Part shown: piece by piece, positions 1-8,106 of the stretch
Numbering within the stretch: the stretch's first letter is position 1
Layout: each line of letters begins with the position of its first letter
Source: Gaiellasilicea sp963802765
Lineage (GTDB): Bacteria > Actinomycetota > Thermoleophilia > Gaiellales > Gaiellaceae
Assembly (NCBI GenBank): GCA_963802765.1
Contig: CAWDJZ010000013.1
Coordinates: 186,001-250,000 of the forward strand
DNA: 64,000 bases
Direction: 5' to 3'
Position numbers and translations under genes: made by a program
Notes under the pieces: generated by a model
What the model was told of the DNA's origin: nothing
Database searches by the model: none
Seen by the model: the letters and a program-made list of their open reading frames with translations, nothing else

Positions 1-174
1 TTCACGACGATCGCGAAGGAGCTCGGCCGCCCGGTCACCGTCGACGAGGTGCGCGTACCCGCGCTCGCGGCGCTCGCCGAGGTGTTCGAGCTCGAGCTGG
101 AGGAGCTCCCCGCCGACGCCGGCCACGGCCTCTGGCCGCAGCCCGTGCACGGGCAGCTGGCGGCCCGCCGCTAG
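1..174 (+). CDS. lipB: LipB octanoyltransferase, C-terminal end only
   Basis: The window opens inside a reading frame that ends at TAG 172-174. The 57 visible residues begin with the motif FTTIAKELGRPV, which matches the last conserved block of lipoyl(octanoyl) transferase, where an octanoyl group is moved from acyl carrier protein to lipoyl domains. The catalytic cysteine and lysine lie upstream of the window. lipA follows after 10 bases, the usual order for lipoate synthesis, which supports the assignment. The remaining residues form a variable tail. Confidence 0.8.
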   Translation, partial: FTTIAKELGRPVTVDEVRVPALAALAEVFELELEELPADAGHGLWPQPVHGQLAARR

Positions 175-184
175 GGTGCGCGTG

Positions 185-1105
185 ATGGAGACGTCGCTTC
201 CCGTCGCCGAGCGGCCGCGCCGGCCGGAGTGGATGAAGGTCCGCGCGCCGAGCGCCGACTCGCGCTACTTCGACGTCAAGAAGCTCCTGCACGGCCTCTC
301 GCTGCACACGGTCTGCGAGGAGGCCCGCTGCCCCAACATCTCCGAGTGCTGGGGACGGGGCACAGCGACCTTCCAGATCCTCGGCGAGACGTGCACCCGC
401 GCCTGCCGCTACTGCTACGTGCACTCGGGCAAGCCCGAGCACGCCCCCGACCCACTGGAGCCGCTCCGCGTCGGCCAGGCGGCTGCCCAGATGCGGCTCA
501 AGCACGTGGTCGTCACGTCGGTCGACCGGGACGACGTCCCCGACCGGGGCGCCGGCCACTTCGCGGCGACGATCCGGGCGATCAAGGCGAAGCTGCCCGA
601 GTCGAGCGTCGAGGTGCTGACGCCGGACTTCCTCGACGTCGAGGAGGAGGCGCTGCGCACCGTCCTCGCGGCGCGCCCCGAGGTCTTCAACCACAACATC
701 GAGACGGTCCGCCGCCTGCACCGGCGGATGCGGGGGGCGAAGGCGAGCTACGACAAGGCTCTCTGGCTGCTCCGCCGGGCCAAGGAGCTCGCGGACTACT
801 CCGTGCTGACGAAGTCCGGGATCATCGTCGGCCTCGGTGAGACGAACGACGAGGTCGTCGAGACGATGCGCGATCTCCGCGCGCACGGCGTCGACGTCGT
901 CACGATCGGCCAGTACCTGCAGCCGAGCCCGAAGCACGCCCTCATCGACCGCTGGGTTCACCCGGACGAGTTCCGGTGGCTGCGCGAGCAGGGCGAGGCG
1001 CTGGGCTTCGGCTCCGTCTTCGCCGGCCCGCTCGTCCGCTCGAGCTACCGGGCCGATGAGCAGCGCCACGCCGCGACAACGGGCCGCGGCGCGATTTCCT
1101 ACTGA
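185..1105 (+). CDS. lipA: Lipoyl synthase
   Basis: This radical-SAM enzyme inserts two sulfur atoms into the octanoyl chain on lipoyl domains of 2-oxoacid dehydrogenases and the glycine cleavage system. Both iron-sulfur sites are visible. The auxiliary cluster cysteines are C44, C49 and C55 (CX4CX5C, followed by W). The radical-SAM cysteines are C70, C74 and C77 (CX3CX2C in CTRACRYC). At 306 residues the length is normal and the frame is intact. GTG 176 is also in frame, but ATG 185 is preferred because the extra residues are not family-like. It follows lipB after 10 bases, so LipB loading and LipA sulfuration are probably co-expressed. Confidence 0.96.
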   Translation: METSLPVAERPRRPEWMKVRAPSADSRYFDVKKLLHGLSLHTVCEEARCPNISECWGRGTATFQILGETCTRACRYCYVHSGKPEHAPDPLEPLRVGQAAAQMRLKHVVVTSVDRDDVPDRGAGHFAATIRAIKAKLPESSVEVLTPDFLDVEEEALRTVLAARPEVFNHNIETVRRLHRRMRGAKASYDKALWLLRRAKELADYSVLTKSGIIVGLGETNDEVVETMRDLRAHGVDVVTIGQYLQPSPKHALIDRWVHPDEFRWLREQGEALGFGSVFAGPLVRSSYRADEQRHAATTGRGAISY

Positions 1106-1177
1106 TTCCTACCGAACCCCCCTTTTGCGGGGTGCGCTGTGGGTACGAGTGGTGGCTTGATGTGGGTAGGAGAACGC

Positions 1178-1603
1178 ATGCGCGCCACACTTGCCGTTGG
1201 TCTCGCCATCTCGATCCTCGCTCTTGCACTCCCCGCGTGGGGAGCGAAGCCGCGTCCCGCGACGCTGAAGCTCAACTCGGTCGCGCCGCTCGTCGTCAAG
1301 GGCAGCGGCTTCCGGCCGCGCGAAGCGGTCCTCCTCACCGCCACGATCGGAAACAGGCGGCGCTTCGCCGGCCCGATCGCCCGCGCGGACGGCACCTTCG
1401 TCGGCCGCTTCAACGTCCGGATCACGAGCTGCACGAACCTGACGGTGCGCGCGATCGGCGGTCGCGGCAGCCGCGCGACCCTGAAGGCGAGGGCGGCGTG
1501 CGAGTCGGAGCGGCCGAACCCGCCCAAGCCGCCGGCGACCCAGACAGAGCGGGGGCCCGCTGAGGAGCCCCCGCCACATCCGGTCAAGCCGAAGAAGGGC
1601 TAG
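1178..1603 (+). CDS. Small secreted protein, unknown function
   Basis: A 141-residue product with a clear Sec signal peptide: MRAT, then a run of A, V, L and I residues, ending near PAWGA. The mature part is a short beta-rich region (LNSVAPLVVKGSGF, then AVLLTATIG) that resembles an immunoglobulin-like or IPT-like fold, with two cysteines and a proline-rich tail (PPHPVKPKKG). ATG 1178 was chosen because AGGAG at 1168-1172 is well placed and the signal peptide starts there. Upstream GTG and ATG codons in frame add no sensible sequence. Its stop shares the bases CTAG (1600-1603) with the stop of fumC on the other strand. Confidence 0.7.
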   Translation: MRATLAVGLAISILALALPAWGAKPRPATLKLNSVAPLVVKGSGFRPREAVLLTATIGNRRRFAGPIARADGTFVGRFNVRITSCTNLTVRAIGGRGSRATLKARAACESERPNPPKPPATQTERGPAEEPPPHPVKPKKG

Positions 1604-2943
1604 CCCTGTGTCGGCGCGTCGCCGTGCGGCTTCGCCATCTTGCGATAGTCGAGCGCCTCGTCCAGGATCGCGTCGTCCACGCCCTCGGCGCGCGCGACCT
1701 CGCGCAGCGACTGGCCCGACGCGGCCGCCTTCTTCACGATCTCCGTCGCCTTGTCGTAGCCGATGTACGGATTCAGCGCCGTCGCGGCAGAGAGCGTCAG
1801 CTCCGCATAGCGCTCGTTCTGCTCCCGGTTGGCCTCGATCCCGTCGACGCACTTCTCCGCGAGGAGCCGCGACGCCGAGGCGAGCAGCTGGATCGAGCCG
1901 AGCAGGTTGCGGGCCATCATCGGGACGAAGACGTTGAGCTCGAAGTGGCCCTGCAGGCCGCCGACCGCGATCGCCTGGTCGTTCCCGATCACCTGGGCAC
2001 CGACCTGGGTGACGACCTCGGGGATGACCGGGTTCACCTTGCCGGGCATGATCGAGCTGCCCTTTTGCAACTCCGGCAGGAAGATCTCGGAGAGGCCGGC
2101 GCGCGGGCCCGAGCCCATCAGCCGCAGGTCGTTCGCGATCTTGGTCAGGCTGACGGCGACGACCTTGAGCGTGCCGGAGGCCTCGACGAGGCCGTCGCGG
2201 GCGGCTTGCGCCTCGAACGGGTCCGCGGGCGGCGAGATCTGGAGACCGGTCTCGGCGGCGAGAAGGTCGCGCACCTTGGCGGCGAACTCCGGATGCGTGT
2301 TCAGGCCGGTGCCCACGGCCGTACCGCCGAGCGGAATGCGCCCGAGCCGCGTCCGACAGCCCTCGACCCGCTCGATCCCCTGGCGCACCTGCGCCGTGTA
2401 GCCGGCGAACTCCTGGCCGAGCGTGACGGGTACGGCGTCCATGAGGTGCGTCCGTCCCGACTTGACGACGTCGTCGAACTCCGCCGCCTTCGCCTCGAGC
2501 GAGGCGGCGAGCGTCGCGAGCGCGGGCAGCAGGTCGTGCTCGATCTCGTCCAGAGCAGCGAGGTGGACGGCGGACGGAAAGACGTCGTTCGAGCTCTGGC
2601 CCATGTTGACGTCGTCGTTCGCGTGCACGTCCTCGCCCGCGAGCACAGCGATCACCTCGTTGGCGTTCATGTTCGAGCTCGTCCCCGACCCGGTCTGGAA
2701 GACGTCGATGGGGAATTGATCGTCGTGCTCGCCGTTTGCGATCGCGTCGCCGGCCGCCGCGATCCGCTCCGCCTTGTCGGCGTCGAGGAGCCCGAGCTCG
2801 GCGTTCGCACGGGCCGCGGCCGCCTTGATCCGGCCCAGCCAGCGGGCGACCGGGACCGGGATCGGCTCGCCCGAGACGGGGAAGTTGGCCACCGCCTTGC
2901 GCGTCTCGCCGCCCCAAAGCTCCCGCGTCGTCTCCGTGCTCAT
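1600..2943 (-). CDS. fumC: Fumarate hydratase, class II
   Basis: An iron-independent fumarase that interconverts fumarate and malate in the TCA cycle. The 447-residue length is slightly short of the typical 460 to 470. It carries the superfamily signature GSSIMPGKVNP, the substrate-site segment TGSGTSSNMNANEV near residue 85, and SGRTHLMDAVPV in the middle. The FumC hallmark SSND is present in MGQSSNDVFP, which argues against aspartase or argininosuccinate lyase. A TAGACT box at 2957-2952 lies 8 bases before the ATG, suggesting a short or absent leader. The gene is intact. Confidence 0.95.
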   Translation of the reverse strand: MSTETTRELWGGETRKAVANFPVSGEPIPVPVARWLGRIKAAAARANAELGLLDADKAERIAAAGDAIANGEHDDQFPIDVFQTGSGTSSNMNANEVIAVLAGEDVHANDDVNMGQSSNDVFPSAVHLAALDEIEHDLLPALATLAASLEAKAAEFDDVVKSGRTHLMDAVPVTLGQEFAGYTAQVRQGIERVEGCRTRLGRIPLGGTAVGTGLNTHPEFAAKVRDLLAAETGLQISPPADPFEAQAARDGLVEASGTLKVVAVSLTKIANDLRLMGSGPRAGLSEIFLPELQKGSSIMPGKVNPVIPEVVTQVGAQVIGNDQAIAVGGLQGHFELNVFVPMMARNLLGSIQLLASASRLLAEKCVDGIEANREQNERYAELTLSAATALNPYIGYDKATEIVKKAAASGQSLREVARAEGVDDAILDEALDYRKMAKPHGDAPTQG

Positions 2944-2954
2944 CGCGGCGGAGT

Positions 2955-3762
2955 CTAGCCCTCGAAGGCAGCCCTGAGCGCGTCCATCGAGGCGCCGGCC
3001 CGGGCGTACTGCGAGGTCCCCTCGCCGCGCAGCTCACCCGCGCCGTCGAGGAGCGCGCCGTACGCCGACCGCGCCAGCGAGCCGCCGGTGGAGACCCGCC
3101 GCACGCCGACCGAGGCGAGCTCGGACACGCTCGGACCGTGGGGCAGCGCGAGCACGTTCATCGGCACGCCGACCGCCTCGACGACGGCCGAGATCGCGTC
3201 GAGCTCGCGAGAGCCCCGGCGCGTAGACCACGTCCGCGCCGGCGTCCCGGTACGCGCGGAGGCGGGCGATCGTGTCCTCGAGGTCGTCGACTCCGTGGAG
3301 GTGGTTCTCGGCCCGCGCGGTGAGGACGAGCGGCTCGGGCATGTCGCGGGCCGCGGCCGCGGCGATCGCGACTCGCTCGGCCGCTTCCTCGACACCGTCG
3401 ATCCGGCCCGTCGCCGGGTCGTAGTCCTCGATCGAGCAGCCGGCCGCGCCGGCTTCGGCGAGCAGCCCAACGGTGGCGGCAACCCCGCCCGGGTCCTCCG
3501 GGAAGCAGCGCTCGCTGTCGACGTTCAGCGGCAGGGAGGTCGCGGCGGAGAGGTCCGCGACGTGGGCGACGAGCTCGTCGCGCGACACGTTCTGGTCGAG
3601 CCTTCCGAGCGACCACGCAAAGCCGGCGCTCGTCGTCGCGAGCGCCTCGAAGCCGCACGACGCGAGCAGCCGCGCCGAGCCCACGTCCCACGGATTGGGC
3701 ATGACGAACAGCTCGTCGCGCTCGTGCAACGCGCGGAAGCGGGCTCGTCGATCGGCGGACAC
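2955..3762 (-). CDS. PEP mutase/isocitrate lyase family protein (one frameshift)
   Basis: Reconstructed product of about 269 residues in the isocitrate lyase/PEP phosphonomutase superfamily. These Mg-dependent TIM-barrel enzymes act on C-C or C-P bonds of 2-oxo or 2-hydroxy acids. Visible are the N-terminal VMPNPWDVGSARLL block, SAGFAWSLG, NVDSERCF, CSIEDYD and RAENHLHG motifs, then VYAPGL. One extra base near 3207-3213 breaks the frame; removing it restores APGLRELDAIS and continues through VPMNVLALPHGP to the stop. The span is 3n+1 bases, as expected for one insertion. The strict isocitrate lyase KKCGH motif is absent, so substrate is unknown. TAGATT at 3774-3769 lies 6 bases before the GTG start. 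Confidence 0.8.
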
Positions 3763-3808
3763 CGCCGCAATCTACGCGACGCCGACCCGGCTACACTGGG
3801 GTCGCTCA

Positions 3809-3881
3809 GGCGAGGTAGCTCAGTTGGTAGAGCACACGGCTGAAAACCGTGGTGTCGCCGGTTCAAGTCCGGCCCTCGCCA
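3809..3881 (+). tRNA. tRNA-Phe (GAA)
   Basis: A 73-base cloverleaf. The acceptor stem GGCGAGG pairs with CCTCGCC. The D arm contains AGTTGGTA. The anticodon stem CACGG/CCGTG encloses loop CTGAAAA, giving anticodon GAA. The T arm is GCCGG-TTCAAGT-CCGGC and the discriminator base is A. No CCA is encoded. A TACACT hexamer at 3792-3797 is a likely -10 element. The DNA directly downstream holds only decayed genes, consistent with a past integration or rearrangement site. Confidence 0.97.
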
Positions 3882-4046
3882 TGTAGGAGTGCCTCGGAAT
3901 GGCCGGGATCAACTCTCCGAAGTGAGTCGGGTGACGAGCACTCCAAATACGGAGGCGGAGAGGTCGGCAGCCGAAGTGACGCCGACCCTGCGGCTTTCTC
4001 CGGGTCGGCAGCATCGCCAGCAAAACCCGCCGAGCGCGGCGAAGCG

Positions 4047-4986
4047 CTACCGTTTTGATGTGAAGCGCGGCGGGTCGTCCACGGTGTAGGCGCCCGGCGC
4101 CACGTCGTTGGGCGGGTCAGCGTGGAAAGCGCGGTCGAGAGCTCGATCTGCCCGCGGCCTCGCCAGCTGAACCCGAGCCGCCGCCGTACATCGGCCGCCG
4201 CTCCCGCTGGGCGCGTAGACCTCAAGAGGCGTGCAGGCTGCGACCGGAAGGGCTTGACGTTACGACGCGCGCGGCCAGGGTGTCCTGCCGATGTCCTCGG
4301 CGCTGCGGATCGGCGCGTGGGAGGCACACGTTCGCCGCTGGTCGGAACCGCTCTGCGAGCTGGAGCAGGCGGTGTGGTCCTCAGGGACGGTGGGCATCCG
4401 GACGAACGGGGCGAGGAGGTGGTGGTACAGCGCGCACAGCGCCGCGGGATCCTTCACCTCGAAGCCGTACTGGCCCTTGAAGTCGATCGTGTCGACCGCG
4501 CCGGTCGCCACGACCTGGTCGACGGGCGCCGGGGCCCAGCTCGCCTCCGCGTCGAGCTTGAAGCGGACTCCGGGAGAGCCGGCGAGCCGCCGGCGCACCG
4601 GCTCGATCGACGGCTCCTGGCCGAGGCCGAGCGTGTTGACGAAGCGCACAGTCTTCGGCTCGACCCGAGCACGTCGTGCAGCGGGCGACCGGCCTGGCGG
4701 AGCGCGAGGTCGAGGCCCGAAGACTCGAACGCCCAGCGACGGAGGCGCAGCGCCACGTCCCACTTCGGCGGCTCCGGCCAGAGGACGAGCCCGCCGAGGT
4801 ACTCGCAGACGCCGGCCAGCGTCCACTCGCCCGCGAGCGGCAGCGACGGCTGGGGCTCGTGCAGCGTGGTGCCGTCCTCGCGGAACGCCGATCCGTCCTC
4901 TCCATCCCCTCCATTCCGGCGCCGAGGAGCCGCACTGTCGCGGTCGAACCGTGTCCGGGTGTGGCGTCCACGCGGTCGACTCGCAT
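4047..4986 (-). pseudogene. Decayed enolase-superfamily enzyme (mandelate racemase/muconate lactonizing-like)
   Basis: Pieces of one protein can be read in order on this strand, but in alternating frames. They are an N-terminal MRVDRVDATPG, then LPLAGEWTLAGVCEYLGG with WAFESSGLDLALRQAG, then VRFVNTLGLG, GVRFKLDAEASWAP and GAVDTIDFKGQYG, then APIRSAEDIG, NVKP and GRGQIE, and finally DPPNDVAPGAYTVDDPP before TAG 4047-4049. The KLDAEASW and DTIDFKG blocks fit the barrel domain of muconate-lactonizing or o-succinylbenzoate-synthase-like enzymes. At least four frame changes and a damaged stretch (about 4260-4400), where the metal-binding acidic residues should be, show real decay. The bases from 3882 to 4046 hold nothing recognisable. 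Confidence 0.7.
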
Positions 4987-5098
4987 CCTGCGGAGGCGGA
5001 CTCGGGCGAGGTGCTCGTGTCCCGCACCACGGCGACCTAGCCGAGGGCGCTGCAGGGCTCACCCACGCCAGTTCCATCAGGCTCGCGGTCGGCCGGCA

Positions 5099-5299
5099 AT
5101 GCGGTCGCCCTCGGCGAGCTCGCTGATCCGCAAGGTGCTCCGCGGGATGCACGAGGCCGTGATCGGCATCGCCGAGCTGCGCAACCGCTTCGGCACTGGG
5201 CACGGCCGCCACCGCCGCTCCTCCGACCGGCCCCCGGCTAGGAGTCCCATGCTTGCCGTCGCAAATCCTCTTGCGGTTGCCGCCCTGCCCACCGAGTAG
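5099..5299 (+). pseudogene. Remnant of an abortive-infection (Abi) C-terminal domain
   Basis: A short stretch in one frame reads SLIRKVLRGMHEAVIGIAEL followed by RNRFGTGHGRH. This is the hallmark of the C-terminal domain of abortive-infection family proteins (an LRNxxGxGHGR-type motif, often phage-defence linked). After GHGRH the reading degrades, but MLAVANPLAVA may be the final helix. No matching N-terminal part is visible upstream on this strand. The region 4987-5098 shows no other gene. I read it as a broken, probably non-functional fragment next to the decayed zone behind tRNA-Phe. Confidence 0.5.
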
Positions 5300-5310
5300 C
5301 CTTCCGCGTC

Positions 5311-6213
5311 GTGGACTGAGCCAAGCAGGTCGCGATCATCGGCGCGGCACTCGATCTCGGGGCCGGCCGACGTGGCGTCGACATGGGCCCGTCGGCGATC
5401 CGGTACGCGGGATTGCACGAACGACTGAGCCAGATCGGCTACGAGTGCCTCGACTGGGGCGACGTCGAGACCGCCGTGCTCGAGGCGACGGAGGAGACCG
5501 ACGAGAGCGCCCGCTACCTGCCGGAGATCAAGGCTGCGGCCGGGCAGGTCGCACGCCTCGTCGGGCAGGCGCTCGAGCATGGTGCTCTGCCGCTCGTGCT
5601 CGGCGGCGACCACTCGGTCGCGCTCGGCACGCTCGGTGGACTGGCCCGCGCGCGCGGCCTGGGCGGCGTCCTCTGGATCGACGCGCACGGAGACCTGAAC
5701 ACGCCCGAGACCTCGCCGAGCGGGAACGTGCACGGGATGCCGCTGGCGGCGGCGGTCGGGCTCGCCAACGGCCGCTTCGAGAGCGAGGCCTGGACGCTCC
5801 CTGCGGTCGACCGGCAACGCGTGGCCCTCGTCGGGCTGCGCGCCGTGGATGCCCGCGAGCGCGCCGAGATCCGGGAGCTCGGAATCAGGGCGTACACGAT
5901 GAGCGACATCGACCGGGTCGGGATCGAACGTGCAATCCGGGAGTCTCTGACGCACATCGCGGGGCCGGGCTTCGTGCACGTCTCGTTCGACATGGACGCG
6001 CTCGACCCGGAAGTCGCCCCCGGCGTGGGCACCCCGGTCCGCGGCGGCCTCTCCTACCGCGAGGCGCACCTCGCGCTCGAGCTCGTGGCCGAGTCGGGCC
6101 TGCTGACGTCGCTCGAGGTGGTCGAGGTGAATCCGATCCTCGACCGGGAGAACGCGACCGCCTCGCTCGCCGTCGAGCTCGTCGCGAGCGCCCTCGGCAA
6201 GACGATCCTCTAG
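5311..6213 (+). CDS. rocF: Arginase/agmatinase family enzyme, stop codon at codon 3
   Basis: Ureohydrolase that cleaves arginine (or a related guanidino compound) to urea. The binuclear manganese motifs are all present: GGDHS, DAHGD, a following HGMPL, and SFDMDALDP, plus the C-terminal EVNP. The family N-terminus (AIIGAALDLGAGRRGVDMGP) begins before the first usable ATG at 5383. The natural start is GTG 5311 behind TAGCCT (5297-5302), but codon 3 is TGA. This could be a sequence error, a nonsense mutation, or a non-standard start. Starting at 5383 would remove a core strand. Its stop shares CTAG 6210-6213 with the convergent gene. Arginase is favoured over agmatinase on the HGMPL motif. Confidence 0.85.
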
Positions 6214-7025
6214 ACGGCGCGCGTCACGAGCGCGACGCCCGGCAGGACGAGCCCTTCGCCCGTCTGGAACGCGTCGACCCGCCGCCGGGCGGCGTCGTCG
6301 ACCTCGGCACGGGTCTCGTCGTCGAGCCCGGCCAGCACGGTCCGCAGCGACGCAGCAAGGCTCGTGACGACGCGACGGTACTCGTCCCAGTCGGCGAAGC
6401 TGTACTCGACCGCCACCTCCCGCACGGCGACCTCGTCGAACCCCGCGGACCGTACGAGGGCCTCGATCCGCTCGGGCTCACCCAGGGCGAATTGCCCGGG
6501 CTCTCCCGGCTTCGGCGGCTCCAGCAGCCCGCGCTCGATCAGGACCGGCCCATACGCCGTCGCCCAGGGGTTCCGCATAGCGGGCGCCCACGTGGCGAAC
6601 GCGAGCCGGCCGCCGCGCCTGAGCACCCGTCGTGTCTCGCGCAGGGCGAGCGCCGGATCGGGGGCGAGCATGTAGCCGAACCGGCAGACGACGGCGTCGA
6701 CGCTCGCGTCCGGCAGATCGATCGCCTGCATGTCCATCACGCGGTGCTCCGTGCCCGCGACGCCGCGCCTGCGCGCCGCCTCGACCATCACCGCCGAGAG
6801 GTCCGTGGAGATCACCTTCGCAACCCGGCCGGAGAGCGCCTCGGCCAGCTCGCCGGTCCCCGCGGCGAGGTCGAGCACGACGTCGGTCGACTGCGGCTCG
6901 ATCGCCGTCACGAGCGCCTCGGTGACAGGCGCCATCGCCGCCGCGACCGTCTCCCGCTCGGCCTCCCAGCCGACCGCCGCCGCGTCCCAGCGGCGCCGCA
7001 GCTCCTCTTGCGCTCGCGCCTCTAC
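6210..7025 (-). CDS. Class I SAM-dependent methyltransferase
   Basis: A Rossmann-fold methyltransferase of the UbiE/COQ5 or type-11 kind. Motif I is VVLDLAAGTGELAEAL, the acidic residue after strand 2 is in STDLS, and the later DASVDAVVCRFGYML, RVLRRGGRLAFATW and SFADWDEY segments follow the usual order. The substrate is not evident. The start is unresolved. The family-like helix EELRRRWDAAAVGWE extends upstream to about 7025, where it touches the stop of the LLM gene, yet no ATG, GTG or TTG lies in frame there. The first ATG is at 6935 and would lose about 30 residues. Confidence 0.75.
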   Translation of the reverse strand, partial: VEARAQEELRRRWDAAAVGWEAERETVAAAMAPVTEALVTAIEPQSTDVVLDLAAGTGELAEALSGRVAKVISTDLSAVMVEAARRRGVAGTEHRVMDMQAIDLPDASVDAVVCRFGYMLAPDPALALRETRRVLRRGGRLAFATWAPAMRNPWATAYGPVLIERGLLEPPKPGEPGQFALGEPERIEALVRSAGFDEVAVREVAVEYSFADWDEYRRVVTSLAASLRTVLAGLDDETRAEVDDAARRRVDAFQTGEGLVLPGVALVTRAV

Positions 7026-8040
7026 GCCGCGACTCCTGCGAAGCGCGGGAGGATGTCGCTGCCGTAGGCCTCGAGCGTCTCTTCCTGGCCCTTCGTCATC
7101 AGGTAGATGTTGAACTGGTCGACGCCGATCGACTCGAGCTCCTTCAGCTTCGCGATCGCCTGCTCCGCGTTGCCGAGCACGCAGAAGCGGTCGCAGATCT
7201 CGTCGGTGACGAACTCGCCGTGCCGTGCGCCGACGCGCGAGTGCTCGTTGTAGTCGTAGAACTTGCGCGCCTCGACGTAGTCGGTCAGCGCCTGCGGGAT
7301 CACCGAGCCGTCGGTGCCGTAACGGTCGATCAGGTCCTGGACGTGGTTCGACACCATTGCCGGGAACCAGCGCACCTGCTCCCGCGCGTCGGCGAGGTCG
7401 TCGGAGATGTGGCTGGGCGCGCTGACGATGCACTTCAGCGCGGCCGGATCGCGGCCGGCCTCCTCGGCCGCCTGGCGTGCGGTCGCCATGATCCACTGGA
7501 TGATGTCCGGGTCGGCGAGCTGGATGATCACGCCGTCTCCCTGACGGCCGGCGACGGCGAGCGCCTTCGGCCCGTAGCCGGCGACGTGCATCTCGATCTC
7601 CGGCAACTCGGGCCGCACCCACTTGAGCTGGAGGTCCTTGTCGTTCCAGCGCACCTCCTTGCCGTTCATGAACGGCTTGATCATCTTCAGCGCTTCCTCG
7701 AAGTCGGCCACCTTCATCGGCTTGCGGCCGACGTAGCGCACCGACGAGTCGCCGCGGCCGACGCCCATGATCATGCGGCCGTTCGAGATGTCCTGCAGCG
7801 TCGCGTACGCGCTCGCGAGCACGGTCGGGTCGCGGATGGCCGGGTTCGTGACCATGTGGCCGAGCTTGATCTTGGTCGTCTGGTCGGCGAGGAGGGCCAT
7901 GACCGGCATCGACTCCTGCCAGAGCACGTGCGAGTCGTAGGTCCAGCCGTACTCGAAGCCCTGGTCCTCGGCCAGCTTCGTCAGCTCGATCAGGCGCTGG
8001 TAGGGCGGATCGGGAGGACGGTGACGCCGAAGCTGAGCAT
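7022..8040 (-). CDS. LLM-class flavin- or F420-dependent oxidoreductase (one frameshift)
   Basis: Luciferase-like TIM-barrel oxidoreductase of about 339 residues. Recognisable blocks are the N-terminal MLSFGVTVLP, GFEYGWTYDSHVL, IKLGHMVTNPAIRDP, RMIMGVGRGDSSVRYVGRKP, MHVAGYGPKALAVAG and GDGVIIQLADPD, close to F420-dependent methylenetetrahydromethanopterin-reductase-like proteins. One base appears to be missing near 8010, between VLP and DPPYQRLIEL. The span is 3n+2 bases, as expected. A GGGGG tract sits about 6 bases before ATG. Cofactor F420 rather than FMN is an inference from the subfamily and lineage. Confidence 0.82.
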
Positions 8041-8106
8041 GGAACCCCCGGGGCTCGTGGCAGGGAAAGAGGCATTCTCGCGCGAATCCGGGCGCGTGGC
8101 AACGTT

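Noticed and set aside
168..176. CCGCTAGGG at the lipB stop resembling the P1 arm of the element before ychF
   Set aside because: The match is short and is explained by the lipB stop codon; no partner arm is present.
1106..1140. Weak hairpin of C and G runs after lipA as a terminator
   Set aside because: The stem is only four pairs with an eight-base loop and lies before a same-strand gene; not convincing.
3886..3944. Inverted repeat GGAGTGC/GCACTCC just behind tRNA-Phe
   Set aside because: Only 7 bases with a 45-base gap; expected by chance in such DNA and not tied to a tRNA-derived attachment repeat.
3820..4023. Open frame on the - strand across tRNA-Phe (contains GLEPATPRFSAVCSTN)
   Set aside because: This peptide is the well-known spurious translation of the antisense of a tRNA gene; no ribosome site or family support.
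8055..8095. ATTC-TCGCGC-GAAT symmetry before the LLM oxidoreductase as an operator
   Set aside because: A single short site in CG-rich DNA without a neighbouring regulator; indistinguishable from chance.
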